A stretch of 43,109 nucleotides of DNA, taken from assembly GCA_927443375.1 (NCBI GenBank), contig CAKMKL010000074.1, positions 1-43,109 on the forward strand, in the 5' to 3' direction. The first letter of the stretch is position 1. Every line of letters starts with the position of its first letter. The position numbers were made by a program, and so were the translations under genes. Below the pieces are notes generated by a model. It ran no database searches. It had not been told where the DNA came from and was given only the letters and a program-made list of their open reading frames with translations. This document shows positions 1 through 7,633 of the stretch, one piece after another. This DNA is from an uncultured Paenibacillus sp. GTDB lineage: Bacteria > Bacillota > Bacilli > Paenibacillales > Paenibacillaceae.

Positions 1-2
1 TT

Positions 3-86
3 GTCTTCGGATTTCTACCGGTAATAGCGGTTCAAATCAAGAAATCGGAAGACAACAGCGGCCGGAAGTCCAAACATTCTCTGTAG
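3..86 (+). CDS. possible C-terminal end of a gene cut by the window edge
   Basis: An open frame enters from the left edge and stops at TAG 84-86. It encodes about 27 residues, a short hydrophobic stretch followed by a charged tail (KKSEDNSGRKSK), as at the end of a membrane protein. A competing frame (2-106) is also open and ends in TPVPK, so the true frame cannot be decided here. Nothing else recognisable lies between here and position 298. Confidence 0.22.
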   Translation, partial: VFGFLPVIAVQIKKSEDNSGRKSKHSL

Positions 87-297
87 TCACGCCTGTCCCC
101 AAATAGAAAAATTACAAGTTCAATCTATATATATTCCTTAACTTCCCAAGCGATATCAATGGAGTATATGAATTTGAGCTTCAAATTTTAGAATTGAATA
201 TTTTTTATTTAAGGATTAAATGGTTAGTTAAGCATTGATATAGAGGATGTTTCGCTTCAAAATAATCCACTAATACATGTTGGTCAATTCCATCTAA

Positions 298-834
298 TTG
301 GAGAGTGAAGTAAACAATATGGAAATAAACACATATATTAAAATACCAAAAATAAAACTACCAGATAATTTTGAACAAAAACCAGAAAATTACTTTATTC
401 ATATTGATGATAAGGAAAGAATGCAAAAATACATTACTCAAATTGACGATAACTATTTGGAAGGGGCTATTGTAATGAATTATAACAATAGGCCAATTAT
501 GACTTTTAGATTATGGGATTTAGTCGGGAATCTCTGGGCTTACTTACTAAATGCAGTGGAGGAGTTTTTAGTAAATGGTAAATCAGAATGTTACCTTCCA
601 GATCAGCCTATAAAAATTGAGATAATTGAGAATAAGTATGATTACATCATATTTATAATTGGTGACGGAAAATATGGCTCTTACATTATCCCGAAGATAG
701 AATTTGTTCAATCAATATTTAACGAAGCAGAGCACTTTTTCATGAGATTTGATGAATACTTTACGCCTAATCAATACGATTTCCATGTAAATCAACTTGT
801 GAAACTGAGAGCAACACTGGCCAGTGAATTTTGA
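298..834 (+). CDS. hypothetical protein, AT-rich, immunity-like size and context
   Basis: I do not recognise this family. The protein is about 171-178 residues, soluble, without a signal peptide or membrane segment, and rich in Ile, Asn, Tyr and Lys. The longest frame starts at TTG 298, but ATG 319 (MEINTY) is equally likely; neither has a strong SD. The middle (RLWDLVGNLWAYLLNAVEEF) looks like an amphipathic helix followed by a beta-rich part (IKIEIIENKYDYIIFIIGDG). Base composition is clearly more AT-rich than the genes after 7 kb, consistent with acquisition or with an accessory cassette. It heads a run of small soluble proteins that resembles an immunity-gene array, but that role is inference. 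Confidence 0.7.
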   Translation: MESEVNNMEINTYIKIPKIKLPDNFEQKPENYFIHIDDKERMQKYITQIDDNYLEGAIVMNYNNRPIMTFRLWDLVGNLWAYLLNAVEEFLVNGKSECYLPDQPIKIEIIENKYDYIIFIIGDGKYGSYIIPKIEFVQSIFNEAEHFFMRFDEYFTPNQYDFHVNQLVKLRATLASEF

Positions 835-865
835 TAAGAACAAAGAACTCGTTTGATTTTACTCA

Positions 866-961
866 GAACAATTGTGGTCATTTAAAGAAGATATACTTCA
901 AGTGGTGCACAATGATTTTGTTGTAGATCTTGGAGGTAGAGGTAGCCGAACGCATTTCTAA
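866..961 (+). pseudogene. fragment of a small protein related to the one at 1680
   Basis: The frame 866-961 encodes EQLWSFKEDILQVVHNDFVV then DLGGRGSRTHF. The block EDILQVVHNDFVVDLG aligns by eye with EDIFQVAYRDDSYVLDIG in the protein starting at 1680. There is no start codon or SD in front, and the upstream part appears in another frame (FDFTQ at about 853-867), so this is probably a decayed paralogue. The rest of 835-1045 holds nothing else I recognise. Confidence 0.4.
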
Positions 962-1045
962 ATAATGAATTGAATTATAATGGAGCAGGCCTCAAGTAAA
1001 ACGGAGTCCGTGCCTGCAATTATCGATCATGTCATTGGATAGGGG

Positions 1046-1615
1046 ATGAAATCAATGCTTATGAATTTCGATGATTTAGGCGCATATAGAAGGGGCAGGG
1101 TATGGCTGAATGAATATCCACCTCGACCGTATCCATCCAAGGGCAGAGTCGAACAATCTTTTCCTCTAAAAAATTATACATATCAAGCAGAGTGTACTCT
1201 TACTATTGAACTCGTATTGGCAGCCCGAATGGTGAGTAATTACGCATATATCGGTGTTTCGTATTTTCCGTCTGACAGGGGAGAACTGGTTGTCCAGGCT
1301 GAGATTGGCTACGATAATGGAGTGGTTATTGACGATGCGATTGCTTTACAGCCAGATGTGGTCAAACTCGGAATTCCAAAGGAATATATAGATGCGGTTA
1401 TTGATGAGATACAGAAGATGTCTGCATATCAGGATATCCTGCAGCCTTCAGGAAAGATAGTGATTGATACTGGTGCTCACGGCTTAGTGGGATCAAGTCC
1501 GGTTAGCTTTAGTCAAGCGATTAATGTGTTGCTGCGGCTTTTAACTTTAGAAGATAAAACATCAAAGATCGATATTCAAGAAACTATTATGCACGTATTA
1601 AACAATAAGAATTAG
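1046..1615 (+). CDS. hypothetical protein
   Basis: This 189-residue soluble protein has no family I recognise. It starts at ATG 1046, with a second in-frame ATG at 1055 (second Met of MKSMLM) and a GGGG-type SD in ataggggatg just upstream. The N-terminus is basic and Pro/Tyr-rich (RRGRVWLNEYPPRPYPSKGR). The centre and C-terminus look mixed alpha/beta (VKLGIPKEYIDAVIDEIQKM, then SSPVSFSQAINVLLRLLTLE). The residues 145-155 stretch (DTGAHGLVGSSPVSF) resembles the end of an immunity- or elongation-factor-like fold but carries no diagnostic motif. It sits in the same array of small accessory proteins, so an immunity-type role is possible, at low certainty. Confidence 0.75.
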   Translation: MKSMLMNFDDLGAYRRGRVWLNEYPPRPYPSKGRVEQSFPLKNYTYQAECTLTIELVLAARMVSNYAYIGVSYFPSDRGELVVQAEIGYDNGVVIDDAIALQPDVVKLGIPKEYIDAVIDEIQKMSAYQDILQPSGKIVIDTGAHGLVGSSPVSFSQAINVLLRLLTLEDKTSKIDIQETIMHVLNNKN

Positions 1616-1659
1616 CCATAGTAGAATAACACCACCATGCTTCTGGCAGTCCATTAATC

Positions 1660-1672
1660 AAAGGAGGTGATG
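1660..1672 (+). promoter_or_regulatory. unusually long Shine-Dalgarno for the gene at 1680
   Basis: AAAGGAGGTGAT matches the complement of the 16S rRNA 3' end over 12 bases, and the following GCAGCC differs from the 16S complement by one base. ATG 1680 follows 7 bases after the match. Translation initiation should be strong. Confidence 0.7.
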
Positions 1673-1679
1673 CAGCCAT

Positions 1680-1886
1680 ATGTTTGACGATATTGACTTC
1701 TCACCCGGAATTGTTACGTATAACGTAACGCAGTATGTAGATCAGGAAGATATTTTTCAGGTTGCCTACCGCGATGACTCATATGTTCTGGACATAGGCT
1801 GGTACCGGATAGAATTTGCGGTGTTTGTAATTAAAGATTCAAATTGGCAAAACCCAAGAAAATTATTAATATCTGAATCGAATTGA
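1680..1886 (+). CDS. small hypothetical protein, probably C-terminally frameshifted
   Basis: This 68-residue protein starts at ATG 1680 behind an almost ideal SD. It contains EDIFQVAYRDDSYVLDIGWY, also recognisable in the fragment at 866-961, so it belongs to a small family present twice here. After DSNWQNP the reading frame ends quickly (RKLLISESN). Downstream, another frame (1898-1972) encodes AEVEIIKQMIEIGRQGAVYI then EGEI and stops at 1970-1972, which looks like the natural helical C-terminus. I infer small frame-disrupting changes between about 1855 and 1897 that shortened a protein of roughly 95 residues. Its function is unknown; the setting suggests a toxin-immunity or accessory array. 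Confidence 0.6.
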   Translation: MFDDIDFSPGIVTYNVTQYVDQEDIFQVAYRDDSYVLDIGWYRIEFAVFVIKDSNWQNPRKLLISESN

Positions 1887-1955
1887 TCGAACCCTGAGCA
1901 GAAGTTGAAATTATTAAACAGATGATTGAGATTGGACGGCAGGGAGCGGTTTACA

Positions 1956-2663
1956 TTGAAGGGGAAATTTAAGTTTTGGTTTTCAATAATAATCGTATTA
2001 CTGATGTCTTCCTGTGCTAAAGAAAGCAAAGGAGGTATCTCGCCACTGGATAAGAACTACAGCGTGGAAACGCAGAGTATCGTCGAGGGAGATATTACAA
2101 TCAAATATCCTCAGATCATTTTTCTTGAACCGAATCCTGGACAAAACAAGGTAAATGAAATGATTAAGGAGGAAGCGGGCAAAGTTATGCGATATTATGA
2201 TAACTCTACGGAAGGTTTGAATCTGGAGATAGATTATCAAATTCAGAGACAGGATGAAGAAATGCTCAGTATACAGTATGCCGGGGTCGGCTATGTCGAA
2301 GGCGCAGCGCATCCTAACAATTTGTTCTATACAACGAATGTTGACTTGCAAAAAGGGAACCTGATCAGGTTAAAAGATGTGGTAGAGATTAATCGTGACT
2401 TTGCAGAAAAGCTAATAGCCGGGAAGTTTCAGATGGCTGAATCGGCTGTTGCCACCAAAGAAGAGATTCTGGAGGACTTGAATATGTTCACAACTGAAGA
2501 ATTAATTGAACGATTCAAAAATGCAGATTCATTAGATACCATAGGAACAGATAAGCAGTCAGTTATATTCAGTTATTTTACAGCGGATTCTATAGGGATA
2601 AGTGTGGGTGTTAGTCATGCCACTGGTGATCATGCCGAGTTTTTACTTGGAGATAAGGATTGA
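1956..2663 (+). CDS. lipoprotein with DUF3298/DUF4163-like domain
   Basis: The predicted protein is about 235 residues from TTG 1956, preceded by GGGAG at about 1942-1946. An upstream TTG at 1926 would add ten residues in front of the signal peptide and is less likely. The signal reads MKGKFKFWFSIIIVLLMSSC, with lipobox LMSSC and lipidated Cys20. The mature part has features of DUF4163/DUF3298 proteins (RsiV and PdaC extracellular domains): an early SVETQSIVEGDITIKYPQI strand, then a central AHPNNLFYTTNVDLQKG followed by a LKDVV motif. In known relatives this domain binds cell-wall material or lysozyme, so a surface, envelope-facing role is likely. There is no enzymatic domain in this version. 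Confidence 0.8.
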   Translation: MKGKFKFWFSIIIVLLMSSCAKESKGGISPLDKNYSVETQSIVEGDITIKYPQIIFLEPNPGQNKVNEMIKEEAGKVMRYYDNSTEGLNLEIDYQIQRQDEEMLSIQYAGVGYVEGAAHPNNLFYTTNVDLQKGNLIRLKDVVEINRDFAEKLIAGKFQMAESAVATKEEILEDLNMFTTEELIERFKNADSLDTIGTDKQSVIFSYFTADSIGISVGVSHATGDHAEFLLGDKD

Positions 2664-2708
2664 GATTGTATCTAGACAGTAGTCACCGCGCAGAAGGAGT
2701 AGAACCCC

Positions 2709-3578
2709 ATGAATTATTTACTGCAGCAATCAGACAAGCAGCAATGGTACTTTGAAGTAGATGACCAAGGCATAGCCTATAGACAGATGTTGTTGGAGGA
2801 AGGCAAAGAGAGTAAGATCTCCAATGTGAAAAAACACGAATTTTTCCTGGCGGAACATGAGTTACACTTAGATGATCCCGAGCTAGAAAAAATCCCCAAG
2901 GAAACGTTCGAAGCCGTGTGGGATGAAATCATTACTAAGCAGCAGCCACGCTGGCTTGAGAACAAAAAGGCGTTGCCTCTTGGTGAAGTTCTATATCCCC
3001 AAGGAGTGATCGTAAGTATACCGGATACAGATGCGCTTGGGCTCGCGAACTATAACGAGTTTGCTGCACATTCACAACAACGAAATTTACATAAGGGTTT
3101 ATTAGTTGAAGCGCAAATCACCGGATATGATGAAGTGAATTGCTGGTTTTTGCTGGGACAGCCCCAGGTGTGGGGAGGAGCAGTTGGGGATATGGACGTG
3201 TCGGATAAACCAGAAATCGTTCAGGAGTTAGCACAGATGTACAAGACACAATTGAGCCGTTCTTTTCCCTATTGGGACTCCATGAGGTTGAATGAAGATC
3301 ATGCAGAGGCGCTCGCGCAGCTTGATGGTGAATATTTCAGTGCTGATTTCAGTGAGTATTGTGCTGTAATTGCTGGAACAGTTAGTTATGTTGTCAATGA
3401 CCATACCGCTGGAATTTCCGGCAGACAACTTAAGCTATTAAACAAGAGTTTCTTCGAACGCTTTCCGCAGTATTCTTTTATCGAACAGAGTCTAAACACT
3501 TATCCGTCCATCTTAATGGATCTGGAGAATCATGAACGTGCAAGAGGGTTGCTGCTATCTTTTTTGCAAAATCACTGA
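2709..3578 (+). CDS. hypothetical protein, 289 residues
   Basis: ATG 2709 has an SD (agaaggag) about nine bases upstream. The protein is soluble and acidic. The N-terminal part (residues 1-85) is beta-rich and charged (WYFEVDDQGIAYRQMLLEEG). The middle part (about 95-150, GEVLYPQGVIVSIPDTDALG then GLLVEAQITGYDEVNCWFLL) looks like a small OB- or S1-like beta barrel. The rest is helical and ends LENHERARGLLLSFLQNH. I cannot place it in a named family. It lies between the lipoprotein and another small protein on the same strand with short gaps, so co-transcription is plausible. A toxin-immunity role is only a guess from the neighbourhood. Confidence 0.75.
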   Translation: MNYLLQQSDKQQWYFEVDDQGIAYRQMLLEEGKESKISNVKKHEFFLAEHELHLDDPELEKIPKETFEAVWDEIITKQQPRWLENKKALPLGEVLYPQGVIVSIPDTDALGLANYNEFAAHSQQRNLHKGLLVEAQITGYDEVNCWFLLGQPQVWGGAVGDMDVSDKPEIVQELAQMYKTQLSRSFPYWDSMRLNEDHAEALAQLDGEYFSADFSEYCAVIAGTVSYVVNDHTAGISGRQLKLLNKSFFERFPQYSFIEQSLNTYPSILMDLENHERARGLLLSFLQNH

Positions 3579-3636
3579 TGTTGTAGGGAATTGCTGATTT
3601 AAGCCCGTTGCATGATCTCACTGGAGGGAATTAAAA

Positions 3637-4020
3637 ATGAAACTTGTTGGGAGCCGAACTGAGCAAGCCTTAAGAGAGCAGTTAATTGTATCTAATAAGT
3701 CCCTCTGTGAGGATATTGAAAAGGCAGCCCTTCTGACATACATTCGTAAAAAATTTCCGGAGGTGGAGACGGCTTATACCCTCCATTGGATTCCTGAGCA
3801 AGAGGAGGATTTTTACCAGATTCTAATAAACGGTTCTATAGTTGTAAACATGGAAATGCCCAGGTCAGCTCAAAAAAGTCCTATAATTAAATCAGTTCTG
3901 TCCATACCGCAATATAAATTTGGGTTAAGCAAATTGAATCAGATCAAATTAGCCGTGGCAATGAATCTGGCTGAAAGTGCGTTGAGACTAGGCTGGAAAC
4001 TGAGTGGAACGGATGAATGA
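3637..4020 (+). CDS. hypothetical protein, possible immunity-type
   Basis: ATG 3637 has a good SD (ctggaggg) ten bases upstream. The 127-residue protein has a helical N-terminus (TEQALREQLIVSNKSLCEDI), a central strand pair containing HWIPEQEEDFYQILINGSIV, and a helical C-terminus (LSKLNQIKLAVAMNLAESAL). The WIPEQEEDFYQILI element resembles, from memory, small Bacillus proteins encoded next to LXG-type toxins, but I cannot confirm this. No membrane segment or signal peptide is present. It closes the rightward accessory array and faces the convergent membrane-protein gene across a terminator. Confidence 0.7.
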   Translation: MKLVGSRTEQALREQLIVSNKSLCEDIEKAALLTYIRKKFPEVETAYTLHWIPEQEEDFYQILINGSIVVNMEMPRSAQKSPIIKSVLSIPQYKFGLSKLNQIKLAVAMNLAESALRLGWKLSGTDE

Positions 4021-4032
4021 TAGTTTTGGCCC

Positions 4033-4070
4033 AAAAAAAGCCCAGTGCAAAACAACTCTGCTCCGGGCTC
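4033..4070 (-). terminator. Rho-independent terminator of the leftward ligase-like gene
   Basis: Read on the minus strand, AGCCCGG and CTGGGCT form a stem around a loop of about 17 bases, followed by TTTTTTT. It lies just after the stop codon at 4091. Confidence 0.75.
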
Positions 4071-4090
4071 TTAATACTCTATATTTCTAC

Positions 4091-6886
4091 TTACGATAAC
4101 GGTGTCATTCCAGCAACTTGATCGATCATGGCTGCTTCCTGTGCATCGGCGGCGATTAGCTTGTTATACACATCTTGATCCAAAGTGCTGTTCATCTTTT
4201 TTAAACCTGCTAAATACCAGCGTGCTATTTCCCGATTGACTGCATCTGAGTAATTTTCGCTAAGTCCACCTTTTAACGTGTCAACTGCAGACTGAACATT
4301 TCCGGTGAGAATCTGCATTTTTCCCACTGCTAGCGTTGCGGCGGAAGAAAGAGAAATAGTCTGATCGTTGGTCTCCCTCATAACTTGGTTATATGTTTCC
4401 GTTCCTGTGTTAAAGTTAGCCTTTGCGTTAGCTGCGAGCTCTGTGTTATCGAACCCTTGAGTGTTTAAAATATTTAACCATTCCGTGTATGAGGGTTGCC
4501 CTAATTCATAAGTGCGAACGATTAAGTCATTATACCACCCCGTACTCCACAGGTCATCGCGTCCCGCAAGGTCGGCGTAACTACCAGTGAATCCCGATTG
4601 AATAATGGATTTGGCAGCCTCTGCATCGCCTGTTATCTGCTTAACTTTACCGGTACTCAGTGCGATCAACGGCGTGACCGAAAATGGCCGGCCCTGAAGC
4701 TGTCCCGAAGGAAGTGTCTGTAAAAACCCAATCCCATCCACAACATGCTGGTAAGCGGAAAGGCTGGTGTGGAAGTACTCCTGTTTATTAGCTTCGTCCT
4801 GCTCTAGGAGGGCTTGAACACCAAGACCCGAGGCCCGAATAGTAAGTTGTTCATACCAGTCAATATCCCAGATATATTTGTCCTGATTATCCCGGTATAC
4901 AGCATATGCGTCATCACTTTTCCCTAACAAATCGTAAAGATTAATCTGCAGCTTCAGCAGCTGTTTATTATTTGGCTCATCCTTTAGACCGCGCTGCAGT
5001 AATGTTAGAGATTCGTTGGCGTACTGCTCGTCTTTGGTCTGTCTATACACCTGATTATCAAGTGAGGCTAACATGATAATGGTTTCAGGATGTCCTGGGC
5101 GGTTCTTCAGCGCCTTTACAAGCGGGGTTTTGATCTCATCATAAGAGTTGCTGTACCGGGCAATCGCCCTTGCCTTGGCTAACCCGTTGCCGGAACTGAT
5201 ATTGCCCAGTGACACGATAAGAATTAACAGGGCGGCCGCGCAGGTCACGGCCAGGTACCCGTAGCGCAGTCCAGGTGAATTCCATTTGACGGGGAGAGGT
5301 TTGCTCTCCATCGCTGCCGCCATTCCGGCAAGGCCGATAAATACAAGGATTCCCATGAATATGTAGCTCATGTTAAAATCTAGAACACTATGCAATAGAA
5401 TTGACAGTGCAATGATCAGATAAAAGAAGCCGTTATCAGCATCATTCGTCTTACTTTGCTTAATATATCCTTTAATATATTTGTAGAACACATACAGGAT
5501 AAAGCCCATGAACACAATAAATCCCAGAATGCCGACTTCAATTAAGTATTGCAAAAAGAAATTGTGCGCCTGACGGCTTACATAAGGGTTGTTCTGGTAC
5601 TTCTCATACAAGGCAGCCCATCCGCCGCCACCTGCACCAAGGACAGGATAATCCTTAGCAACTTTAAAAGCATCCCGGTAGAATGTGATACGCTCCAGCA
5701 CACTGTGCTGCTGGAAGTTAATGTTTTCCAGGCGGGTTTCAATATTGGCCGGCAAAATGCTTCGGGCGCTTGTACTGATCAGCAGCCACGCCGCAATCAC
5801 TACCAATACCGTTGCTCCGATTGGCAGCCACATATTTGCCGATTTCTTTAAGGACCAGCTTTCCAAACGCTTCTCCAGTCTGGAAGCAATAAAGTGCTGT
5901 ACGGCCCAGCTTACGGCAGCTGTTACCATACAGGAAACAAGCAGCCAGGACCAGCCTTCTACCGCTGTGGAAGCATCCGGAACCAACGCCAGATGTTTGC
6001 CGATAGAGGTTACCTTACTGATAACGGCCAGTGACGAAAGGGCAGCTACAACAAGATGAATGATCCATAGAATCTGCCGCGAAGGCTTTTGAAAGAGAAG
6101 CAGCAGGACAAATACTACCGGCAGCATAACCAGGCCGCCCCGTGATAGTGTCAGAAGCAGTGAAATAATGATCGGTACCAGCATAAAACTATGAGCCACC
6201 GTGAGATACCATTTTTTGGACCTGATCAGAGCAAATAAAGCTACAAACAGGAAAGCCATCAGAAAGGCAGCGTATGTATTGGCATATTGAAATACCGAGG
6301 TCAGGCGGAGACCGTTCGAATCGGTCATTACTGCGTCCAGATATTTGCCTGATTCAACGGTTTCGGAGAACCAGCCAACCGCTCCACCGGCAACATTCCA
6401 AGCGCCCAGCCAATTCAACAGACCGAACCAGACAATCAGATAAGCAACTATTAAAATGGCGGCTTGTATGATCCGATTTACTAGTTTTTGCTGCAAGAGA
6501 TATAGCATAATAATAAAGATAGCCGCGTACATACTTTGAATAAGCAGCATATTCACAGCCATATAGTGTGATGCAGCTGCAAAAAGCGACAGGAAGTAAG
6601 TTAGCGGCAGCAGGAACACGGATAGAGCAAGCAGGTCCCTCTGATCCTTCAACTGAAATTTCTTGTAGTATATCCCCGCCCAGACAATGAGCATCAGACT
6701 GCCAATAACCACTGACTTATAGATGGGTTTCTCATAATTGGCTAATTGACCGTTAAATAATCCCACTTGAAAAGGAGCCCATGCGAAAAATAGCACGAAA
6801 CCAATAACTAATACCCAGAGCGAGAAGGATGTCTTTTCAACATTACTTGACGGAGTCGACTTTTTACCATAAACCGGTTGCACCAA
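4091..6886 (-). CDS. O-antigen ligase (Wzy_C)-like membrane protein with C-terminal TPR-like region
   Basis: This 931-residue protein starts at TTG 6886 (or GTG 6883) with SD AAAGGAG upstream. Residues 1-560 contain roughly a dozen hydrophobic segments. The RGGLVMLPVVFVLLLLF stretch and the extracellular loop with YPVLGAGGGGWAALYEKYQN followed by HNFFLQYLIEVGILGF are typical of the O-antigen ligase/polymerase superfamily, where the loop His and Arg residues serve glycan transfer. From about residue 580 to the end the chain is helical with repeated TPR-like A/Y/G spacing (LLQRGLKDEPNNKQLLKLQI). Family members ligate or polymerise surface glycans on lipid or protein acceptors. In a Gram-positive this may be a teichoic acid, exopolysaccharide or protein glycosylation step, but the substrate is unknown. 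It appears monocistronic. Confidence 0.85.
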   Translation of the reverse strand: MVQPVYGKKSTPSSNVEKTSFSLWVLVIGFVLFFAWAPFQVGLFNGQLANYEKPIYKSVVIGSLMLIVWAGIYYKKFQLKDQRDLLALSVFLLPLTYFLSLFAAASHYMAVNMLLIQSMYAAIFIIMLYLLQQKLVNRIIQAAILIVAYLIVWFGLLNWLGAWNVAGGAVGWFSETVESGKYLDAVMTDSNGLRLTSVFQYANTYAAFLMAFLFVALFALIRSKKWYLTVAHSFMLVPIIISLLLTLSRGGLVMLPVVFVLLLLFQKPSRQILWIIHLVVAALSSLAVISKVTSIGKHLALVPDASTAVEGWSWLLVSCMVTAAVSWAVQHFIASRLEKRLESWSLKKSANMWLPIGATVLVVIAAWLLISTSARSILPANIETRLENINFQQHSVLERITFYRDAFKVAKDYPVLGAGGGGWAALYEKYQNNPYVSRQAHNFFLQYLIEVGILGFIVFMGFILYVFYKYIKGYIKQSKTNDADNGFFYLIIALSILLHSVLDFNMSYIFMGILVFIGLAGMAAAMESKPLPVKWNSPGLRYGYLAVTCAAALLILIVSLGNISSGNGLAKARAIARYSNSYDEIKTPLVKALKNRPGHPETIIMLASLDNQVYRQTKDEQYANESLTLLQRGLKDEPNNKQLLKLQINLYDLLGKSDDAYAVYRDNQDKYIWDIDWYEQLTIRASGLGVQALLEQDEANKQEYFHTSLSAYQHVVDGIGFLQTLPSGQLQGRPFSVTPLIALSTGKVKQITGDAEAAKSIIQSGFTGSYADLAGRDDLWSTGWYNDLIVRTYELGQPSYTEWLNILNTQGFDNTELAANAKANFNTGTETYNQVMRETNDQTISLSSAATLAVGKMQILTGNVQSAVDTLKGGLSENYSDAVNREIARWYLAGLKKMNSTLDQDVYNKLIAADAQEAAMIDQVAGMTPLS

Positions 6887-6920
6887 TTTTTATTCTCCTT
6901 TACAATTTATTCTAGTCATT

Positions 6921-6949
6921 AGTATAAATTGATTGTCTCATTTTGGCAA
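6921..6949 (-). promoter_or_regulatory. sigma-A promoter for the ligase-like gene
   Basis: On the minus strand, TTGCCA (6944-6949) and TATACT (6921-6926) are separated by exactly 17 bases. The start codon lies about 35 bases downstream of the -10 element. Confidence 0.7.
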
Positions 6950-7028
6950 AGACGGATTATGAAATTGTCCTTCTAGTGTTTCGATTTTCATCCAGATAAA
7001 CCGAATTGCGAAAGGTGGAGCTCAGCCC

Positions 7029-7445
7029 ATGAAATTGAAATTAGAGGGACTTACGGTTTTGGCGCAGGATGTTCCTAAATTGGCTAGCTTTTATCGTGAT
7101 GTTTTGGGATTTGAGACAGTCATTGAAGAGAACCATTATGCTGAATTTGTGAACAGCGGTATTCGTCTTGCGATTTGTTCCACAGCATTAATGGCGGAGA
7201 ACACGAACGGCCACCATACCTATCTAGAAGAGCGTAAGGGGCAAGCCTTCGAGCTTAATTTCGAATGTGAATCTCCAGACGCTGTCCACATGATGTATCA
7301 AGAGGTTGTTTCAAAAGGGGCAACTGAAATTACTGCTCCAAAGTCAATGTCCTGGGGGCACACCACAGGTTTCTTCGCAGATCCGGAAGGCAACATTCAT
7401 TCTATTTTTGCGGTTAATCCGGTTACGGTTTTGAACAACAATTAA
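7029..7445 (+). CDS. VOC superfamily protein (glyoxalase/bleomycin-resistance fold)
   Basis: This 138-residue protein starts at ATG 7029 after SD aaggtggag. It is a single vicinal-oxygen-chelate domain: LTVLAQDVPKLASFYRDVLG, then YAEFVNSGIRLAIC in the first half, and SWGHTTGFFADPEGNIHSIF in the second. Candidate metal ligands are the second-half His of WGHT and the conserved acidic FADPEGN region. Members bind small molecules or catalyse isomerisation, dioxygenation or thiol transfer; sequence alone does not fix the substrate. It is flanked by a divergent gene and a terminator, so it is probably a single-gene unit. Confidence 0.85.
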   Translation: MKLKLEGLTVLAQDVPKLASFYRDVLGFETVIEENHYAEFVNSGIRLAICSTALMAENTNGHHTYLEERKGQAFELNFECESPDAVHMMYQEVVSKGATEITAPKSMSWGHTTGFFADPEGNIHSIFAVNPVTVLNNN

Positions 7446-7518
7446 AGTGGATTTTCGGTGTGGAGAATCAATAATGTTGGAAAGTCTAATTATTAACAGT
7501 TCACTATAGATGCTGTGA

Positions 7519-7549
7519 CTCTGGGGAGGCTCCCCGGGGTTTTGTTTTT
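7519..7549 (+). terminator. terminator after the VOC gene
   Basis: CTGGGGA and TCCCCGG (one G-T pair) form a short GC stem with loop GGC, followed by GGTTTTGTTTTT. Confidence 0.7.
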
Positions 7550-7573
7550 AATCACGGAAAAGGCCGAACAGGT

Positions 7574-7598
7574 TGTAACCTTTCACCTCCGGTACGGC
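7574..7598 (+). promoter_or_regulatory. candidate ECF-type promoter, possible autoregulation
   Basis: TGTAAC (7574-7579) followed after 15 bases by CGGC (7595-7598) resembles SigX/SigW-type ECF promoters (TGWAAC, then CGWC or CGTA). It lies 36 bases before an ECF sigma factor gene. Both the spacing and the -10 are imperfect. Confidence 0.35.
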
Positions 7599-7633
7599 AC
7601 TTAAGATTAAGAACATGTGAAAAGAGGTCCGGG

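Noticed and set aside
985..1020. GCAGGC...GCCTGC inverted repeat as a terminator
   Set aside because: A six-base stem with a long loop and no T run; not convincing.
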